A stretch of 64,000 nt of DNA from Roseococcus sp. SDR (GTDB lineage Bacteria > Pseudomonadota > Alphaproteobacteria > Acetobacterales > Acetobacteraceae): assembly GCF_019083995.1 (NCBI RefSeq), contig NZ_JAHRCU010000012.1, positions 91,513 to 155,512 of the forward strand, in the 5' to 3' direction. The translations under genes were made by a program, and so were the position numbers. A model generated the notes under the pieces. The model had not been told where the DNA came from. It saw nothing but the letters and a program-made list of their open reading frames with translations, and ran no database searches. Below are positions 1 to 8,355 of the stretch, one piece after another (positions within the stretch are counted from its first letter, which is position 1; every line of letters begins with the position of its first letter).

Positions 1-204
1 CGCGCGATGCTGGCGCAGGGAGCCTTGGCGGAGGCTGAGCAGGGACTGGAGGCGGCCATCAGCCAGGGCGAGACCGCGTGGCGCGCCGTGCGGCCTGCCC
101 TTCGGCAGGCCCGCTCGGCGCTCGATGCCATGGATGAGCCCGCCGCCCACCGGGCCTCGCGCCGCGCGGTCCGCATCCTGGAGGGCGTGCGGACCCGCGA
201 ATGA
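1..204 (+). CDS. C-terminal end of an unidentified protein (partial)
   Basis: The reading frame is open from the first base of the window, so the gene begins upstream; 67 residues are visible before the TGA at 202-204. The visible part is rich in Ala, Arg and Glu and looks entirely helical, with no cysteines, membrane segment or motif that I recognise. It converges on rho. I do not recognise the family. An internal ATG at base 7 is a possible start of a 65-residue protein, but continuation of an upstream gene is more likely. Confidence 0.45.
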   Translation, partial: RAMLAQGALAEAEQGLEAAISQGETAWRAVRPALRQARSALDAMDEPAAHRASRRAVRILEGVRTRE

Positions 205-221
205 CGCCTCAGATGTTCATC

Positions 222-290
222 GCGTCACGCCGCAGGCGTGCCGGGCGTCAGGCCGCAGGCGTGCCAGGCGTCACGCCGCAGGCGTGCCAG
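222..290. repeat. Three 23-bp tandem hairpin repeats downstream of rho
   Basis: Three consecutive 23-bp units lie at 222-244, 245-267 and 268-290, differing at only a few positions. Each holds a short inverted repeat around a GCA loop (CACGCC and GGCGTG in units 1 and 3). The array sits in the convergent gap between the upstream gene and rho. It is flanked by 209-227 and 314-332, two 19-bp near-copies of the rho 3' end including its stop codon. It could act as a transcription end point for both genes; that is inference. Confidence 0.8.
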
Positions 291-313
291 GCAACGCAGA
301 TGCGTGAACACCG

Positions 314-1588
314 TCAGGTGTTCATCGCATCAAAGAAGTCCTGGTTGGTCTTGCTGTATTTCAGCTTGTCGAGGAGGAACTCCATCGCGTCCTGCGTGCC
401 CATGGGGTTCAGGATGCGGCGCAGCACCCACATCTTGCTGAGCGTGCCGCGATCCACCAGCAGCTCTTCCTTGCGGGTGCCGGACTTCGTGATGTCGATG
501 GCCGGGAAGACGCGCTTGTCGGAGAGCTTGCGGTCGAGGATCAGCTCACTGTTACCGGTGCCCTTGAACTCTTCGAAGATCACCTCGTCCATGCGGCTGC
601 CGGTGTCGATCAGGGCCGTCGCGATGATGGTCAGCGAACCGCCTTCCTCGATGTTGCGCGCCGCGCCGAAGAAGCGCTTGGGCCGCTGCAGCGCATTCGC
701 ATCCACACCACCCGTCAGCACCTTGCCCGAGGAGGGCACGACGGAGTTATAGGCGCGGCCGAGGCGCGTGATGCTGTCCAGCAGGATCACCACATCGCGC
801 TTGTGCTCGACCAGGCGCTTCGCCTTCTCCAGCACCATCTCCGTCACCTGCACATGGCGCGTCGCCGGCTCGTCGAAGGTGGAGGCGACGACCTCGCCCT
901 TCACCGTGCGCGCCATGTCGGTGACTTCCTCGGGGCGCTCGTCGATGAGCAGCACCATGAGGAAGACGTCCGGGTGGTTCGCCGTGATGGACTTGGCGAT
1001 GGATTGCAGCATCACCGTCTTGCCGGTGCGCGGGGGTGCGACGATCAGCGCGCGCTGCCCCATGCCGATCGGCGCGATGAGGTCAATCACGCGATGCGTG
1101 TTGTCCTTCTGCTGGCCCTTCGGCACCTCCGGCTGGCCCTCGATCTCCATCTTCAGGCGACGGGTCGGGTAGAGCGGCGTCAGGTTGTCGAAGTTGATGC
1201 GGTGGCGCAGCGCCTCCGGCGGCTCGAAATTGACCGCGTTCACCTTGAGCATGGCGAAGTAGCGCTCGCCATCCTTCGGCGCGCGGATCTGGCCTTCCAC
1301 CGTGTCGCCGGTGCGCAGGCCGAAGCGGCGCACCTGGGCGGGGCTCACATAGATGTCGTCGGGGCCGGGCAGGAAGTTCGCCTGCGGGCTGCGGAGATAG
1401 CCGAAGCCGTCGCTGAGGATTTCCAGCGTGCCTTCGCCATAGATCGCCTGGTCATTGTCGGCGAAGGTCTTGAGAATGGCGAACATGATGTCCTGCTTGC
1501 GCAGGATGGAGGCGTTCTCGACGCCCAGCTCCTCGGCGAAGGCGAGGAGTTCTGGCGGCGTCTTCGCCTTGAGTTCAGAGAGGTGCAT
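314..1588 (-). CDS. rho: Transcription termination factor Rho
   Basis: Hexameric RNA-dependent ATPase and helicase that binds C-rich unstructured transcripts and ends transcription. The 424 residues match the usual length. The N-terminal helical RNA-binding domain covers roughly residues 1-45, a cold-shock-like RNA-binding fold about 48-125, and the RecA-like motor the rest. The Walker A motif APPRTGKT lies at 184-191, with a Walker B segment [17 protein letters not shown] further on. The ATG at 1588 begins the standard MHLSELK start. It is a single gene after hemJ, with a leader of about 140 nt back to a candidate promoter at 1727-1755. Rho genes are often autoregulated through their leaders; nothing here proves this. 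Confidence 0.98.
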   Translation of the reverse strand: MHLSELKAKTPPELLAFAEELGVENASILRKQDIMFAILKTFADNDQAIYGEGTLEILSDGFGYLRSPQANFLPGPDDIYVSPAQVRRFGLRTGDTVEGQIRAPKDGERYFAMLKVNAVNFEPPEALRHRINFDNLTPLYPTRRLKMEIEGQPEVPKGQQKDNTHRVIDLIAPIGMGQRALIVAPPRTGKTVMLQSIAKSITANHPDVFLMVLLIDERPEEVTDMARTVKGEVVASTFDEPATRHVQVTEMVLEKAKRLVEHKRDVVILLDSITRLGRAYNSVVPSSGKVLTGGVDANALQRPKRFFGAARNIEEGGSLTIIATALIDTGSRMDEVIFEEFKGTGNSELILDRKLSDKRVFPAIDITKSGTRKEELLVDRGTLSKMWVLRRILNPMGTQDAMEFLLDKLKYSKTNQDFFDAMNT

Positions 1589-1726
1589 GCAGCATCCGGG
1601 AGTGTGGATCGTGGGGAAGACGCCGGGGGCGATGTCACGGGCCCCGCAATTCGTGCCGCGCGCAAGGGCTTCGGCGAATTCGGCGGTCGGGAGGGAGGGA
1701 TCGGCCCAGGACGGACCGACCGGAAT

Positions 1727-1755
1727 AACCTAGGCAGCCGGGGCTGCCGCGTCAA
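1727..1755 (-). promoter_or_regulatory. Candidate rho promoter with a palindromic spacer
   Basis: Reading leftward, a TTGACG hexamer (1750-1755) and TAGGTT (1727-1732) are separated by exactly 17 bp. Within that spacer, 1733-1748 is a perfect 16-bp palindrome with arms GGCAGCC and GGCTGCC. The palindrome also lies 27-42 bp past the hemJ stop and could serve as its terminator hairpin. The -35 match is good and the -10 match is weak, so this is a prediction only. Confidence 0.45.
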
Positions 1756-1774
1756 CGGCTCCCGCGGCGCGGCC

Positions 1775-2224
1775 TCAGAAGGGCTTCACGATGACCATGA
1801 TGACGATGACGATCATGAGCAGCGTCGGCACCTCGTTCATGGTGCGCCAGTGGCGCTGGGGAAACAGGCGCTCATCCCGCTCGAAGGCCTTGCGGTGCTT
1901 GGCGAGGTACATGTGGAACCAGGTCATCGCCAGCACGCAGGTGAGCTTCACGTGCCACCAGCCCGAGGTCCAGGAGACGATGCCGGGGGTCGCCACCAGC
2001 ATCAGGCCCAGCAGCCAGGTGGCGATCATGCTGGGGTTCATGATGCCGCGCAGCAGGCGCCGCTCCATGATCTTGAAGCGCTCATGCTCCGGCCCGCCGC
2101 CGGCCGGGATCTCGGAGTGATAGACATAGAGGCGCGGCAGGTAGAAGAGCCCCGCCATCCAGGCCATGACCGCCATGAGATGGAAGGATTTCACCCAGAG
2201 ATAGGCGGGGGCGAGAAAGTCCAC
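1775..2224 (-). CDS. hemJ: Protoporphyrinogen IX oxidase HemJ
   Basis: Membrane heme-b protein that oxidises protoporphyrinogen IX to protoporphyrin IX, the penultimate step of heme synthesis, in bacteria lacking HemG and HemY. The 149-residue protein has four predicted membrane helices, a conserved His at about residue 15 in KSFHLMAVMAWMAG, and the family's C-terminal segment RTMNEVPTLLMI followed by a hydrophobic tail. The start is a GTG, only 2 bp after the stop of the upstream gmhB-like gene, so the two are probably co-transcribed. HemJ next to rho is a common alphaproteobacterial arrangement. Confidence 0.92.
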   Translation of the reverse strand: MDFLAPAYLWVKSFHLMAVMAWMAGLFYLPRLYVYHSEIPAGGGPEHERFKIMERRLLRGIMNPSMIATWLLGLMLVATPGIVSWTSGWWHVKLTCVLAMTWFHMYLAKHRKAFERDERLFPQRHWRTMNEVPTLLMIVIVIMVIVKPF

Positions 2225-2226
2225 GG

Positions 2227-2748
2227 TCAGATTCCCTTCAGGATGGCGGCGACGAATCCATCCAGATCATCGCCGGGAAAGAGGTGGCCGGGAATGCCCG
2301 CCGCCGCCGCCGCCTCCAGGTCGGTCTCCCGGTCCCCGATCAGGAAGCTGCCGGCGCGCCGCAGCGGGAAATGGGCGAGCCAATCCTCGATCATGCCCGC
2401 CCCCGGCTTGCGGCGAGGGCTCTGGCGGCGATAGCGCGCCTCCTCGGCCTCGGGATGGAAGGGGCAATAGGCGAAGCCATCCAGCCGGGCGCCCGCCGCC
2501 CGGGCCTCGCCCGCCATCCAGTGATGCAGCCGCCCCACCGCCGCCTCGTCGTAATAGCCCCGCGCCACGCCGGCCTGGTTGGTGACGACGCAGATGGCGA
2601 GCCCCGCCGCGTTCAGGCGCCGCAGCGCGGCCATGACGCCGGGCACCCAGCGCACCTCCTCGATCCGGTGCGGGTAGCCGGTGTCCTCGATCAGCACGCC
2701 GTCGCGGTCCAGGAAGGCGCAGGGGCGCATTGGGTCCATCGGTTCCAT
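2227..2748 (-). CDS. GmhB-like HAD phosphatase (heptose-1,7-bisphosphate 7-phosphatase family)
   Basis: HAD-superfamily phosphatase resembling D-glycero-D-manno-heptose-1,7-bisphosphate 7-phosphatase, which supplies heptose for lipopolysaccharide. With the ATG at 2748 it has 173 residues. The nucleophile motif FLDRDG has Asp14 and Asp16, motif II is VVTNQAG (55-61), and the late motif is IGDRETDLEAA (137 onward). Oddity: the zinc ligands typical of GmhB (Cys-X-His, later Cys-X-Cys) are mostly gone. The segment reads CPFHPE at 95-100 and QSPRRKPGAGM at 109-119, leaving one aligned Cys. ATGs at 2739 and 2730 are also possible starts. It may act on another phosphorylated sugar or histidinol phosphate. 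It is divergent from hisB. Confidence 0.82.
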   Translation of the reverse strand: MEPMDPMRPCAFLDRDGVLIEDTGYPHRIEEVRWVPGVMAALRRLNAAGLAICVVTNQAGVARGYYDEAAVGRLHHWMAGEARAAGARLDGFAYCPFHPEAEEARYRRQSPRRKPGAGMIEDWLAHFPLRRAGSFLIGDRETDLEAAAAAGIPGHLFPGDDLDGFVAAILKGI

Positions 2749-2814
2749 GACAGCGCCGATAGCATGGCCTTCCGGCGCTGGTCTTCTCGCGCCGGGAGGA
2801 TTAGAGGTGCGCCC

Positions 2815-3420
2815 ATGCAGCCCGTGACCCGCCGCGCCGAGATCGCCCGCAAGACCGCCGAGACGGACATCACCGCCCGGCTCGACCTGGACGGCACCGG
2901 CCGCGCCGAGATCGCGACCGGCATCGGCTTCCTCGACCACATGCTGCACGCGCTGACGCGCCACGCCCTGCTGGACCTGACGCTACACGCGAAGGGCGAC
3001 CTGCATATCGATTTCCATCACACGGCCGAGGATTGCGGCATCGTGCTCGGCCAGGCCATCAAGGCGGCGCTGGGCGAGAAGCGCGGCATCACCCGCTTCG
3101 GCCAGTGCCTCATGCCGATGGACGAGGCGCTGGCCGAATGCGCCATCGACATCTCGGGCCGCCCCTTCCTCGCCTGGAGTGTCACCTTCACCCGCGACAA
3201 GGTGGGCGAGATGGACACCGAGCTCTTCGAGGAGTTCTTCCGCGCCCTGGTGATGAATGCCGGCCTGACCTGCCACATCACCCAGAAGGCCGGCACCAAC
3301 GCGCACCACATCGCGGAAGCCTGCTTCAAGGCCTTCGCGCGCGCGCTGCGCATGGCGGTCGAGCCCGATCCGCGCCAGGCCGGCGCCATCCCCTCCACCA
3401 AGGGCGTGCTGGAGGGGTGA
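2815..3420 (+). CDS. hisB: Imidazoleglycerol-phosphate dehydratase HisB
   Basis: Converts imidazole glycerol phosphate to imidazole acetol phosphate in histidine synthesis; a manganese enzyme assembling as a 24-mer. The 201-residue monofunctional form is complete. Metal-binding motifs are visible: GFLDHMLHAL at 38-47, DFHHTAED at 66-73, and a late AHHIAEACFK. The ATG at 2815 follows GGGAGGA (2794-2800) and GAGGTG (2804-2809). The frame stays open far upstream, but only this start gives a family-like N-terminus. It is first in the his operon; its stop overlaps the next start (TGATG). Confidence 0.97.
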   Translation: MQPVTRRAEIARKTAETDITARLDLDGTGRAEIATGIGFLDHMLHALTRHALLDLTLHAKGDLHIDFHHTAEDCGIVLGQAIKAALGEKRGITRFGQCLMPMDEALAECAIDISGRPFLAWSVTFTRDKVGEMDTELFEEFFRALVMNAGLTCHITQKAGTNAHHIAEACFKAFARALRMAVEPDPRQAGAIPSTKGVLEG

Positions 3421-3827
3421 TGCGCAGCTGGACCGTGCATCTGCCGCCCGGCGCCGCCCGTGGCTCGGTGCCCGCCACCGGCCTGAAGCAACCGCCGGTG
3501 CTGATCCCCGAGGGGTTCTCCTTCTGGGCCTTCCTCTTCGGCCCCTTCTGGCTGTTCCGGCATCGCGCCTGGCTGGCCGGCGGCGTCGTGCTGATCGGCC
3601 TCGTGGTCATCAACATGCTGCCCGACCCCTATGGCATCGCCGTCGCACTCGGCGCGCATCTCCTGCTGGGCTTCCAGGGCCAGGATCTGCGCCGCTGGAC
3701 CCTCGGGCGCCGCGGCTGGACGCTGGCGCATGTCGTCCAGGCGCAGACCGCCGATGGCGCGCTGGCCCGCCTGCTCCAGGCCGAGCCGCGCCTGCTGCCG
3801 CTCTATGCGGGTGAGGTGGCGCGATGA
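3420..3827 (+). CDS. DUF2628 membrane protein within the his operon
   Basis: A 135-residue protein with a hydrophobic central region (about residues 33-80) starting FSFWAFLFGPFWLF, the hallmark of DUF2628. It probably forms two or three membrane helices with a soluble C-terminus. The function of this family is unknown; it commonly lies between hisB and hisH in alphaproteobacteria. The ATG overlaps the hisB stop by one base, and its own stop overlaps the hisH ATG, so translation is coupled. No enzymatic motif is seen. Confidence 0.85.
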   Translation: MRSWTVHLPPGAARGSVPATGLKQPPVLIPEGFSFWAFLFGPFWLFRHRAWLAGGVVLIGLVVINMLPDPYGIAVALGAHLLLGFQGQDLRRWTLGRRGWTLAHVVQAQTADGALARLLQAEPRLLPLYAGEVAR

Positions 3828-4483
3828 GGGTCTGCGTCATCGATCCCGGCTCGGGCAACCTCGCCTCCGTCTGTCGCGCGCTGGAACATGCGGCCGATGG
3901 CCCCATCACCGTCGAGATCACGCGCGAGCCGGAGACGCTGATCCACGCCGATCGCATCGTGCTGCCCGGCCAGGGCGCCTTCGCCGCCTGCCGCGCGGGG
4001 CTCGACGCGCTGGAGGGCATGGTGGGTGCCCTCTATGAGCAGGTGCGGGTGCGGCAAAAGCCCTTCCTCGGCATCTGCGTCGGCCTGCAATTGCTGGCCG
4101 AGCGCGGGCTGGAGCATGGCGTCACCCCCGGCCTCGCCTGGCTGCCCGGCGAGGTGGCGGAGATGGACCCCCGGGCGCCGGATGGCAGCCCCCTGCCCCT
4201 GCCGCAGATGGGCTGGAACGCGCTCGACTTCACGCCCGGCGCGCATCCGGTGCTGGAGGGGCTGGTCCCGGGCGACCACGCCTATTTCGTGCACTCCTAC
4301 GCCTGGCGCGGCGGCGAGGCCGGCGATGTGCTCGCCACCACCGATTACGGCGGCCCGGTGCCGGCCATCCTCGGCCGCGGCAACGTCGTCGGCACGCAAT
4401 TCCATGTCGAGAAGAGCGCCGGCGTCGGCCTGCGTATCCTCGCCAATTTCCTGCGGTGGACCCCCCAGGTGGAGGTCGCATGA
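3824..4483 (+). CDS. hisH: Imidazole glycerol phosphate synthase, glutaminase subunit HisH
   Basis: Class I glutamine amidotransferase that releases ammonia from glutamine and channels it to HisF. The 219-residue protein has the nucleophile Cys85 in GICVGLQLL, with His194 and Glu196 completing the triad in TQFHVEKS. The usual proline between these two residues (FHPE) is valine here, a modest departure that should not remove activity. The start is set by a 4-bp ATGA overlap with the DUF2628 gene, and the stop overlaps the next gene in the same way. Confidence 0.96.
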   Translation: MRVCVIDPGSGNLASVCRALEHAADGPITVEITREPETLIHADRIVLPGQGAFAACRAGLDALEGMVGALYEQVRVRQKPFLGICVGLQLLAERGLEHGVTPGLAWLPGEVAEMDPRAPDGSPLPLPQMGWNALDFTPGAHPVLEGLVPGDHAYFVHSYAWRGGEAGDVLATTDYGGPVPAILGRGNVVGTQFHVEKSAGVGLRILANFLRWTPQVEVA

Positions 4484-5067
4484 GCCCCGATCCGGCCGTG
4501 GCCCATCGCCTGGAGGTGGACCGCGTGGACATGCTCGACCCGCATGACCTGGCCGATCTCTGCGAGGCGACCAACGCCGCCATCGTGGAGGGCGGCGGCT
4601 TCGGCTGGGTGGAGGCGCAGAGCCGCTCCGCCCTCGAGCGCCATTTCCGCGGCGTGATGCTGGTGCCCGAGCGCGAATTCTTCGTGGCGCGGCTGGACGG
4701 CCAGGTGGTGGGCAGCGCGCAGCTCGTCCGTCCGCCGCGCAACAACGAAGCCCAGGGCTTCGCCGCCCAGCTCACCCACGCCTTCATCGCGCCCTATGCG
4801 CGTGGCTATGGCCTGGCGCGCCTGCTGGTGCGCCGTGTCGAGGAGCGCGCGGCGGCCATGGGCATCCGCGTGCTGAACCTCGATGTGCGCGCCACGCAGG
4901 AAAGCGCCATCACGCTCTTCGAACGGCTGGGCTATGTGCGCTGGGGCAGCCACCCCGCCTATGCGCGCGTGGGCGGCGAGACGGTGGCCGGCTTCTTCTA
5001 TTACCGCCTGCTGGAGCCGCAGCACGGCCGCAGCACGGCCGATGCATTGGGACAGATCAAGACGTGA
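4480..5067 (+). CDS. GNAT-family N-acetyltransferase inserted between hisH and hisA
   Basis: A 195-residue protein with the GNAT fold. Its acetyl-CoA-binding loop is seen in [17 protein letters not shown], followed by the beta-alpha segment ending [13 protein letters not shown]. The substrate is unknown. The ATG overlaps the hisH stop (ATGA) and its own stop overlaps the hisA GTG start, so it is translated as part of the his operon. Acetyltransferases are not part of the histidine pathway, so it may have joined the operon by chance insertion or may modify an operon product. Confidence 0.88.
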   Translation: MSPDPAVAHRLEVDRVDMLDPHDLADLCEATNAAIVEGGGFGWVEAQSRSALERHFRGVMLVPEREFFVARLDGQVVGSAQLVRPPRNNEAQGFAAQLTHAFIAPYARGYGLARLLVRRVEERAAAMGIRVLNLDVRATQESAITLFERLGYVRWGSHPAYARVGGETVAGFFYYRLLEPQHGRSTADALGQIKT

Positions 5068-5798
5068 GCGGCTTCACCCTCTACCCCGCCATCGACCTCA
5101 AGCAGGGCCGCGTGGTGCGCCTGCAGCGCGGCGACATGGCGATGGCCACCATCTATGCCGAAGACCCGGCCGAGCAGGCCGCCGCCTTCGCCGCCCAGGG
5201 CTTTTCCTGGCTGCATGTGGTGGATCTGGACGGCGCCTTCGCCGGCAAGCCCGCCAATGCCGAGGCGGTGGCCCGCATCCTCTCGGCCAGCCCCAACCCC
5301 GTGCAGCTGGGCGGCGGCATCCGCAACATGCCGACGGTGGAGGCCTGGCTGGAGGGCGGCGTGACCCGCGTCATCCTCGGCTCGGCGGCGGTGAAGGACC
5401 CGCAATTCGTGCGCGAGGCCTGCCGGCATTTCCCCGGTCGCGTCGTCGTCGGCATTGATGCGCGCGGCGGCATGGTGGCGACGGAAGGCTGGGCCGAGAC
5501 CAGCACGCTGCCCGCGCGGGACCTCGCGCTGCGGCTGGAGGATGCCGGTGCCGCCGCCATCATCTACACCGACATCGACCGCGACGGCATGCTGAGCGGC
5601 GTGAATGTGGAGCAGACGCGCACCCTCGCGCTGGCGCTGGAAACGCCCGTCATCGCCTCCGGCGGCGTCGCCTCCATCGCGGATATCGAGGCGCTGAAGG
5701 CGGTGGCGGCGGATGGCATCGCCGGCTGCATCCTGGGCCGCGCCCTCTATGACGGCCGCATCGTGCCGGCCGAGGCGCTGGCGCTGGCGGCGGCGTGA
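5064..5798 (+). CDS. hisA: ProFAR isomerase HisA
   Basis: Amadori-type isomerisation of ProFAR to PRFAR, the substrate of HisF. A complete (beta/alpha)8 barrel of 244 residues. The catalytic aspartates are Asp11 in [12 protein letters not shown] and Asp132 in GIDARGG. Phosphate-binding loops include LGGGIR (82-87) and the later ASGGVAS. It starts with GTG, overlapping the preceding GNAT stop (GTGA), and its stop overlaps the next GTG. The family is unmistakable. Confidence 0.97.
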   Translation: MSGFTLYPAIDLKQGRVVRLQRGDMAMATIYAEDPAEQAAAFAAQGFSWLHVVDLDGAFAGKPANAEAVARILSASPNPVQLGGGIRNMPTVEAWLEGGVTRVILGSAAVKDPQFVREACRHFPGRVVVGIDARGGMVATEGWAETSTLPARDLALRLEDAGAAAIIYTDIDRDGMLSGVNVEQTRTLALALETPVIASGGVASIADIEALKAVAADGIAGCILGRALYDGRIVPAEALALAAA

Positions 5799-6232
5799 TC
5801 CGCCTCGCCGCTCCGCCCGACCTGGCGGGGATGCTCGACCTCTACCAGCACCTGAACCCGAACGACCCGCGCGTGCCGGAAGCCGCCGCCGAGACGGCCT
5901 GGCGGGCCATGCTGGCCTCCGACCTCATCCGCCTCTTCGTCGCGGAGGATGAGGGGTTGCTCGTCTCCAGCTGCATGCTGGTGCTTGTGCCCAACATCAC
6001 GCGCGGGGCGCGCAGCTTCGGCGTGATCGAGAATGTCGTCACCCATGCGGCGTATCGCGGCCGGGGCCTGGGCCGCGCCGTGCTGGCCGCGGCGGTCGAG
6101 GCCGCCTGGGCGGCGGATTGCTACAAGGTGATGCTGGCCACCGGCTCCCGCCAGGGTTCCACCTGGAGATTCTACGAGGGGGCGGGCTTCACCCGCGCGA
6201 CCAAGACGCATTTCGAGATGCGGCGCGGCTGA
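5795..6232 (+). CDS. Second GNAT-family acetyltransferase, between hisA and hisF
   Basis: A compact 145-residue GNAT protein. The acetyl-CoA pyrophosphate-binding loop is [11 protein letters not shown], followed by a C-terminal [16 protein letters not shown] typical of small GNAT enzymes. The start is GTG overlapping the hisA stop. The substrate is unknown. It is not a close duplicate of the acetyltransferase at 4480-5067, being about 50 residues shorter with a different N-terminus. Hence two independent acetyltransferases sit in this his operon. An 87-bp gap follows before hisF. Confidence 0.88.
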   Translation: MIRLAAPPDLAGMLDLYQHLNPNDPRVPEAAAETAWRAMLASDLIRLFVAEDEGLLVSSCMLVLVPNITRGARSFGVIENVVTHAAYRGRGLGRAVLAAAVEAAWAADCYKVMLATGSRQGSTWRFYEGAGFTRATKTHFEMRRG

Positions 6233-6319
6233 ACCCCGCCGCGTCATTGGCCAGTCGCCAAAGCATCGCTTGACGCCCTTGCAAAAACACCCCAATCGCA
6301 TGCACCCAGGATCATCCGG

Positions 6320-7117
6320 ATGCCTGGACAAGCCTGGGATTCATCCGTGCTCGCGCTCCGCATCATTCCCTGCCTCGATGTGAAGGAAGGCCGCGTCGTG
6401 AAGGGCGTGAACTTCGTCTCGCTGCGCGATGCCGGCGACCCGGTGGAGCAGGCCCGCGCCTATGACGCGCAGGGCGCGGATGAGCTGACCTTCCTCGACA
6501 TCGGCGCCACGCATGAGAACCGGGACACGATGTATGACGTCGTCTCCCGCACCGCCGCGCAGGTCTTCATCCCGCTCACCGTCGGCGGCGGCGTGCGCAG
6601 CGTGGAGGATATCCGCAAGCTGCTGCTGGCCGGCGCCGACAAGGCGAGCATCAACAGCGCGGCCGTGGCCGAGCCGGACCTGGTGCGCCGCGCCGCCGAG
6701 GCTTTCGGCAGCCAATGCATCGTCGTCGCCGTGGATGCGAAGAAGGTGTCGGACGGCCGCTGGGAGATCTTCACCCATGGCGGAAGGCGCGAGACGGGGC
6801 TGGACGCCGTGGACTGGGCGCGCCGCATGGCGAGCCTGGGCGCGGGCGAAATCCTGCTCACCTCGATGGACCGCGACGGCACGAAGCAGGGCTTCGACCT
6901 CGATCTGCTGCGGCGCGTGACGGCGGCTGTGCGGGTGCCGGTGGTGGCCTCCGGCGGCGTCGGCGTGCTGGACCATTTCGTCGAGGGTGCGCGGGCGGGC
7001 GCCACGGGCCTGCTCGCGGCCAGCGTGTTTCATGATGGCGTGTTCCGCATCGAACAGGCCAAGGATGCCTTGGCGGCGGCGGGCCTGCCCGTGCGCCGCG
7101 TCCGGGAGATGGCGTGA
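6320..7117 (+). CDS. hisF: Imidazole glycerol phosphate synthase, cyclase subunit HisF
   Basis: Uses ammonia from HisH and PRFAR to make imidazole glycerol phosphate and AICAR. Barrel protein of up to 265 residues with catalytic Asp20 in [14 protein letters not shown], a second Asp in VVAVDAKK, and late ASGGVGVL. The ATG at 6320 has AGGA eight bases before it. A GTG at 6347 would give the more typical [11 protein letters not shown] start and 256 residues, so the first nine residues are uncertain. TTGACG at 6270-6275 in the gap could be a -35 box, but no convincing -10 follows. Confidence 0.96.
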   Translation: MPGQAWDSSVLALRIIPCLDVKEGRVVKGVNFVSLRDAGDPVEQARAYDAQGADELTFLDIGATHENRDTMYDVVSRTAAQVFIPLTVGGGVRSVEDIRKLLLAGADKASINSAAVAEPDLVRRAAEAFGSQCIVVAVDAKKVSDGRWEIFTHGGRRETGLDAVDWARRMASLGAGEILLTSMDRDGTKQGFDLDLLRRVTAAVRVPVVASGGVGVLDHFVEGARAGATGLLAASVFHDGVFRIEQAKDALAAAGLPVRRVREMA

Positions 7118-7659
7118 TGGCGAAGGCCACGAAGAAGAAGGCGGCCGCCAAGGCCCCGAAGGCGGCAAAGACGGTCAAGGTGGCCAAGCTCGGCAAGCTG
7201 CCGGTGCCGAAGAACATCCCGGCGAAGAAGACGCGCATCCCCAAGGCCGTGCTGAAGGCCGAGGCCGCGCATCTGAAGCCGCTGGTGCTGCCCGAGGATG
7301 GCGATGCGGCGGTGCTGGACCGGCTCTGGGCCACTATCGAATCCCGCCGCCTGTCCGGCGACGCCGCCACCTCCCATTCCGCGCGGCTGATCGCGCGCGG
7401 CACGCCCAAGGTGGCGCAGAAGCTGGGCGAGGAAGCGGTCGAACTGGTGATCGAGGCGGTGGCGCGCAACCGCGCGGCCACCATCAGCGAGTCGGCCGAT
7501 GTGCTGTATCACCTGATGCTGCTGCTGGTGGATGCCGGCATCACGCCCGGCGAGGTCTGGGCCGAGCTGCGCCGGCGCGAGGGGATTTCCGGCATCGCCG
7601 AAAAGGCCGCCCGCCCCAAGGCGCTGCTGGCCATCGCGCAGACGACGAAGCTGCCATAA
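7117..7659 (+). CDS. hisE: Phosphoribosyl-ATP diphosphatase HisE with a Lys/Ala-rich extension
   Basis: Hydrolyses phosphoribosyl-ATP to phosphoribosyl-AMP, the second step of histidine synthesis. The enzymatic part is the C-terminal 110 residues or so, with the MazG-like segment [18 protein letters not shown] and the metal-binding [13 protein letters not shown]. The first 55 or so residues are a Lys-, Ala- and Pro-rich low-complexity tail reminiscent of histone H1-like sequences; most HisE proteins are near 100-110 residues. The ATG at 7117 overlaps the hisF stop by one base; a GTG three bases upstream is also possible. It is the last gene of the operon. Confidence 0.95.
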   Translation: MAKATKKKAAAKAPKAAKTVKVAKLGKLPVPKNIPAKKTRIPKAVLKAEAAHLKPLVLPEDGDAAVLDRLWATIESRRLSGDAATSHSARLIARGTPKVAQKLGEEAVELVIEAVARNRAATISESADVLYHLMLLLVDAGITPGEVWAELRRREGISGIAEKAARPKALLAIAQTTKLP

Positions 7660-7661
7660 CG

Positions 7662-7761
7662 GGTCCGATCGTCTTCGGCAGCATGCCGAAGGCGTGAATC
7701 GGCCCCGCGGCGTGTTGGTCCGATCGTCTTCGGCAGTATGCCGAAGGCGTGAATCGGCCCC
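7662..7761. repeat. Pair of 45-bp direct repeats forming hairpins
   Basis: Two copies (7662-7706 and 7717-7761) differ at one base. Each folds as a nested hairpin: inner arms CTTCGGCA and TGCCGAAG around a three-base loop, and outer arms CCGAT and ATCGG. The one difference falls in the loop (GCA versus GTA), so the stems are unchanged. The pair fills the convergent gap between hisE and the XRE regulator and probably ends both transcripts. Confidence 0.85.
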
Positions 7762-7770
7762 CGCCCGCCC

Positions 7771-8352
7771 TCAGCGCCGGCTGAGGGTGACGATGTAGCG
7801 GCATTCCTCCGTCGCCGACGGGTTGTGGAATTCGCAGTCGCGCGGCGTCGTCAGGTCATAGGCGAGCGCATCGCCGGGGCCGAGGGTGGTTTCCTCCTCG
7901 CCCTCGCGGATCACCAGCGCGCCGCTCTCCAGCCACACCACCTGGCCGCGCAGGAAGCGGTAGGACGCCGCCGGGTAGGCGATGCGCGCACCGGGCGGCA
8001 ATTCCACCTGCACCAGCTCGGGCTCGGCGCCGGGCGGCGAGAGGGCGCGGCGGCGATAGCCCGTGCCGGGGTCGGTCCAGAGCTGCTGCGTGGCGGCGCG
8101 GGAGACGCGCCCGCCCCCCGCATCGCCCTCGGCGCGGGCCAGCAGGGCGGAGATGGTGAGGCCCAGCGCGCCGGAGAGCCGGCCCAGCAGGGCGGCGGTC
8201 GGGCTCGCCTCGGCACGCTCGATCTTGCTGATCATGGCGCGGGAGACGCCGGATTCCGCCGCGAGCATGGCAATGGACCAGCCCCGCGCCTCGCGCTCGC
8301 GCCGGATTCGGCGGGCGAGGAGATCATCGAGGTTAGCCATCATGGTGGACAT
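7771..8352 (-). CDS. XRE-family regulator with C-terminal cupin
   Basis: A 193-residue DNA-binding protein. The N-terminal helix-turn-helix covers about residues 8-65, including GWSIAMLAAESGVSRAMISKIERAEASPT. A C-terminal cupin (about 110-190, with LEPGDALAYDL-like and CEFHNPS segments) probably binds a small ligand. This architecture is common in regulators of amino-acid and polyamine metabolism, but the target is unknown. Starts at 8352, 8343 or 8340 are possible. It is divergent from the small gene at 8381, with only 28 bp between them, so it may regulate that gene and itself. Confidence 0.88.
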   Translation of the reverse strand: MSTMMANLDDLLARRIRREREARGWSIAMLAAESGVSRAMISKIERAEASPTAALLGRLSGALGLTISALLARAEGDAGGGRVSRAATQQLWTDPGTGYRRRALSPPGAEPELVQVELPPGARIAYPAASYRFLRGQVVWLESGALVIREGEEETTLGPGDALAYDLTTPRDCEFHNPSATEECRYIVTLSRR

Positions 8353-8355
8353 TCG

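Noticed and set aside
222..290. Possible CRISPR array
   Set aside because: The 23-bp units are directly adjacent with no spacers, and no cas genes are present.
803..2434. A 543-codon plus-strand frame across rho and hemJ
   Set aside because: It lies opposite two clear genes and has shadow-type composition.
6270..6298. Promoter before hisF
   Set aside because: A TTGACG hexamer is present, but nothing close to a -10 box lies 16-18 bp downstream; translation coupling in the rest of the operon suggests one transcript.
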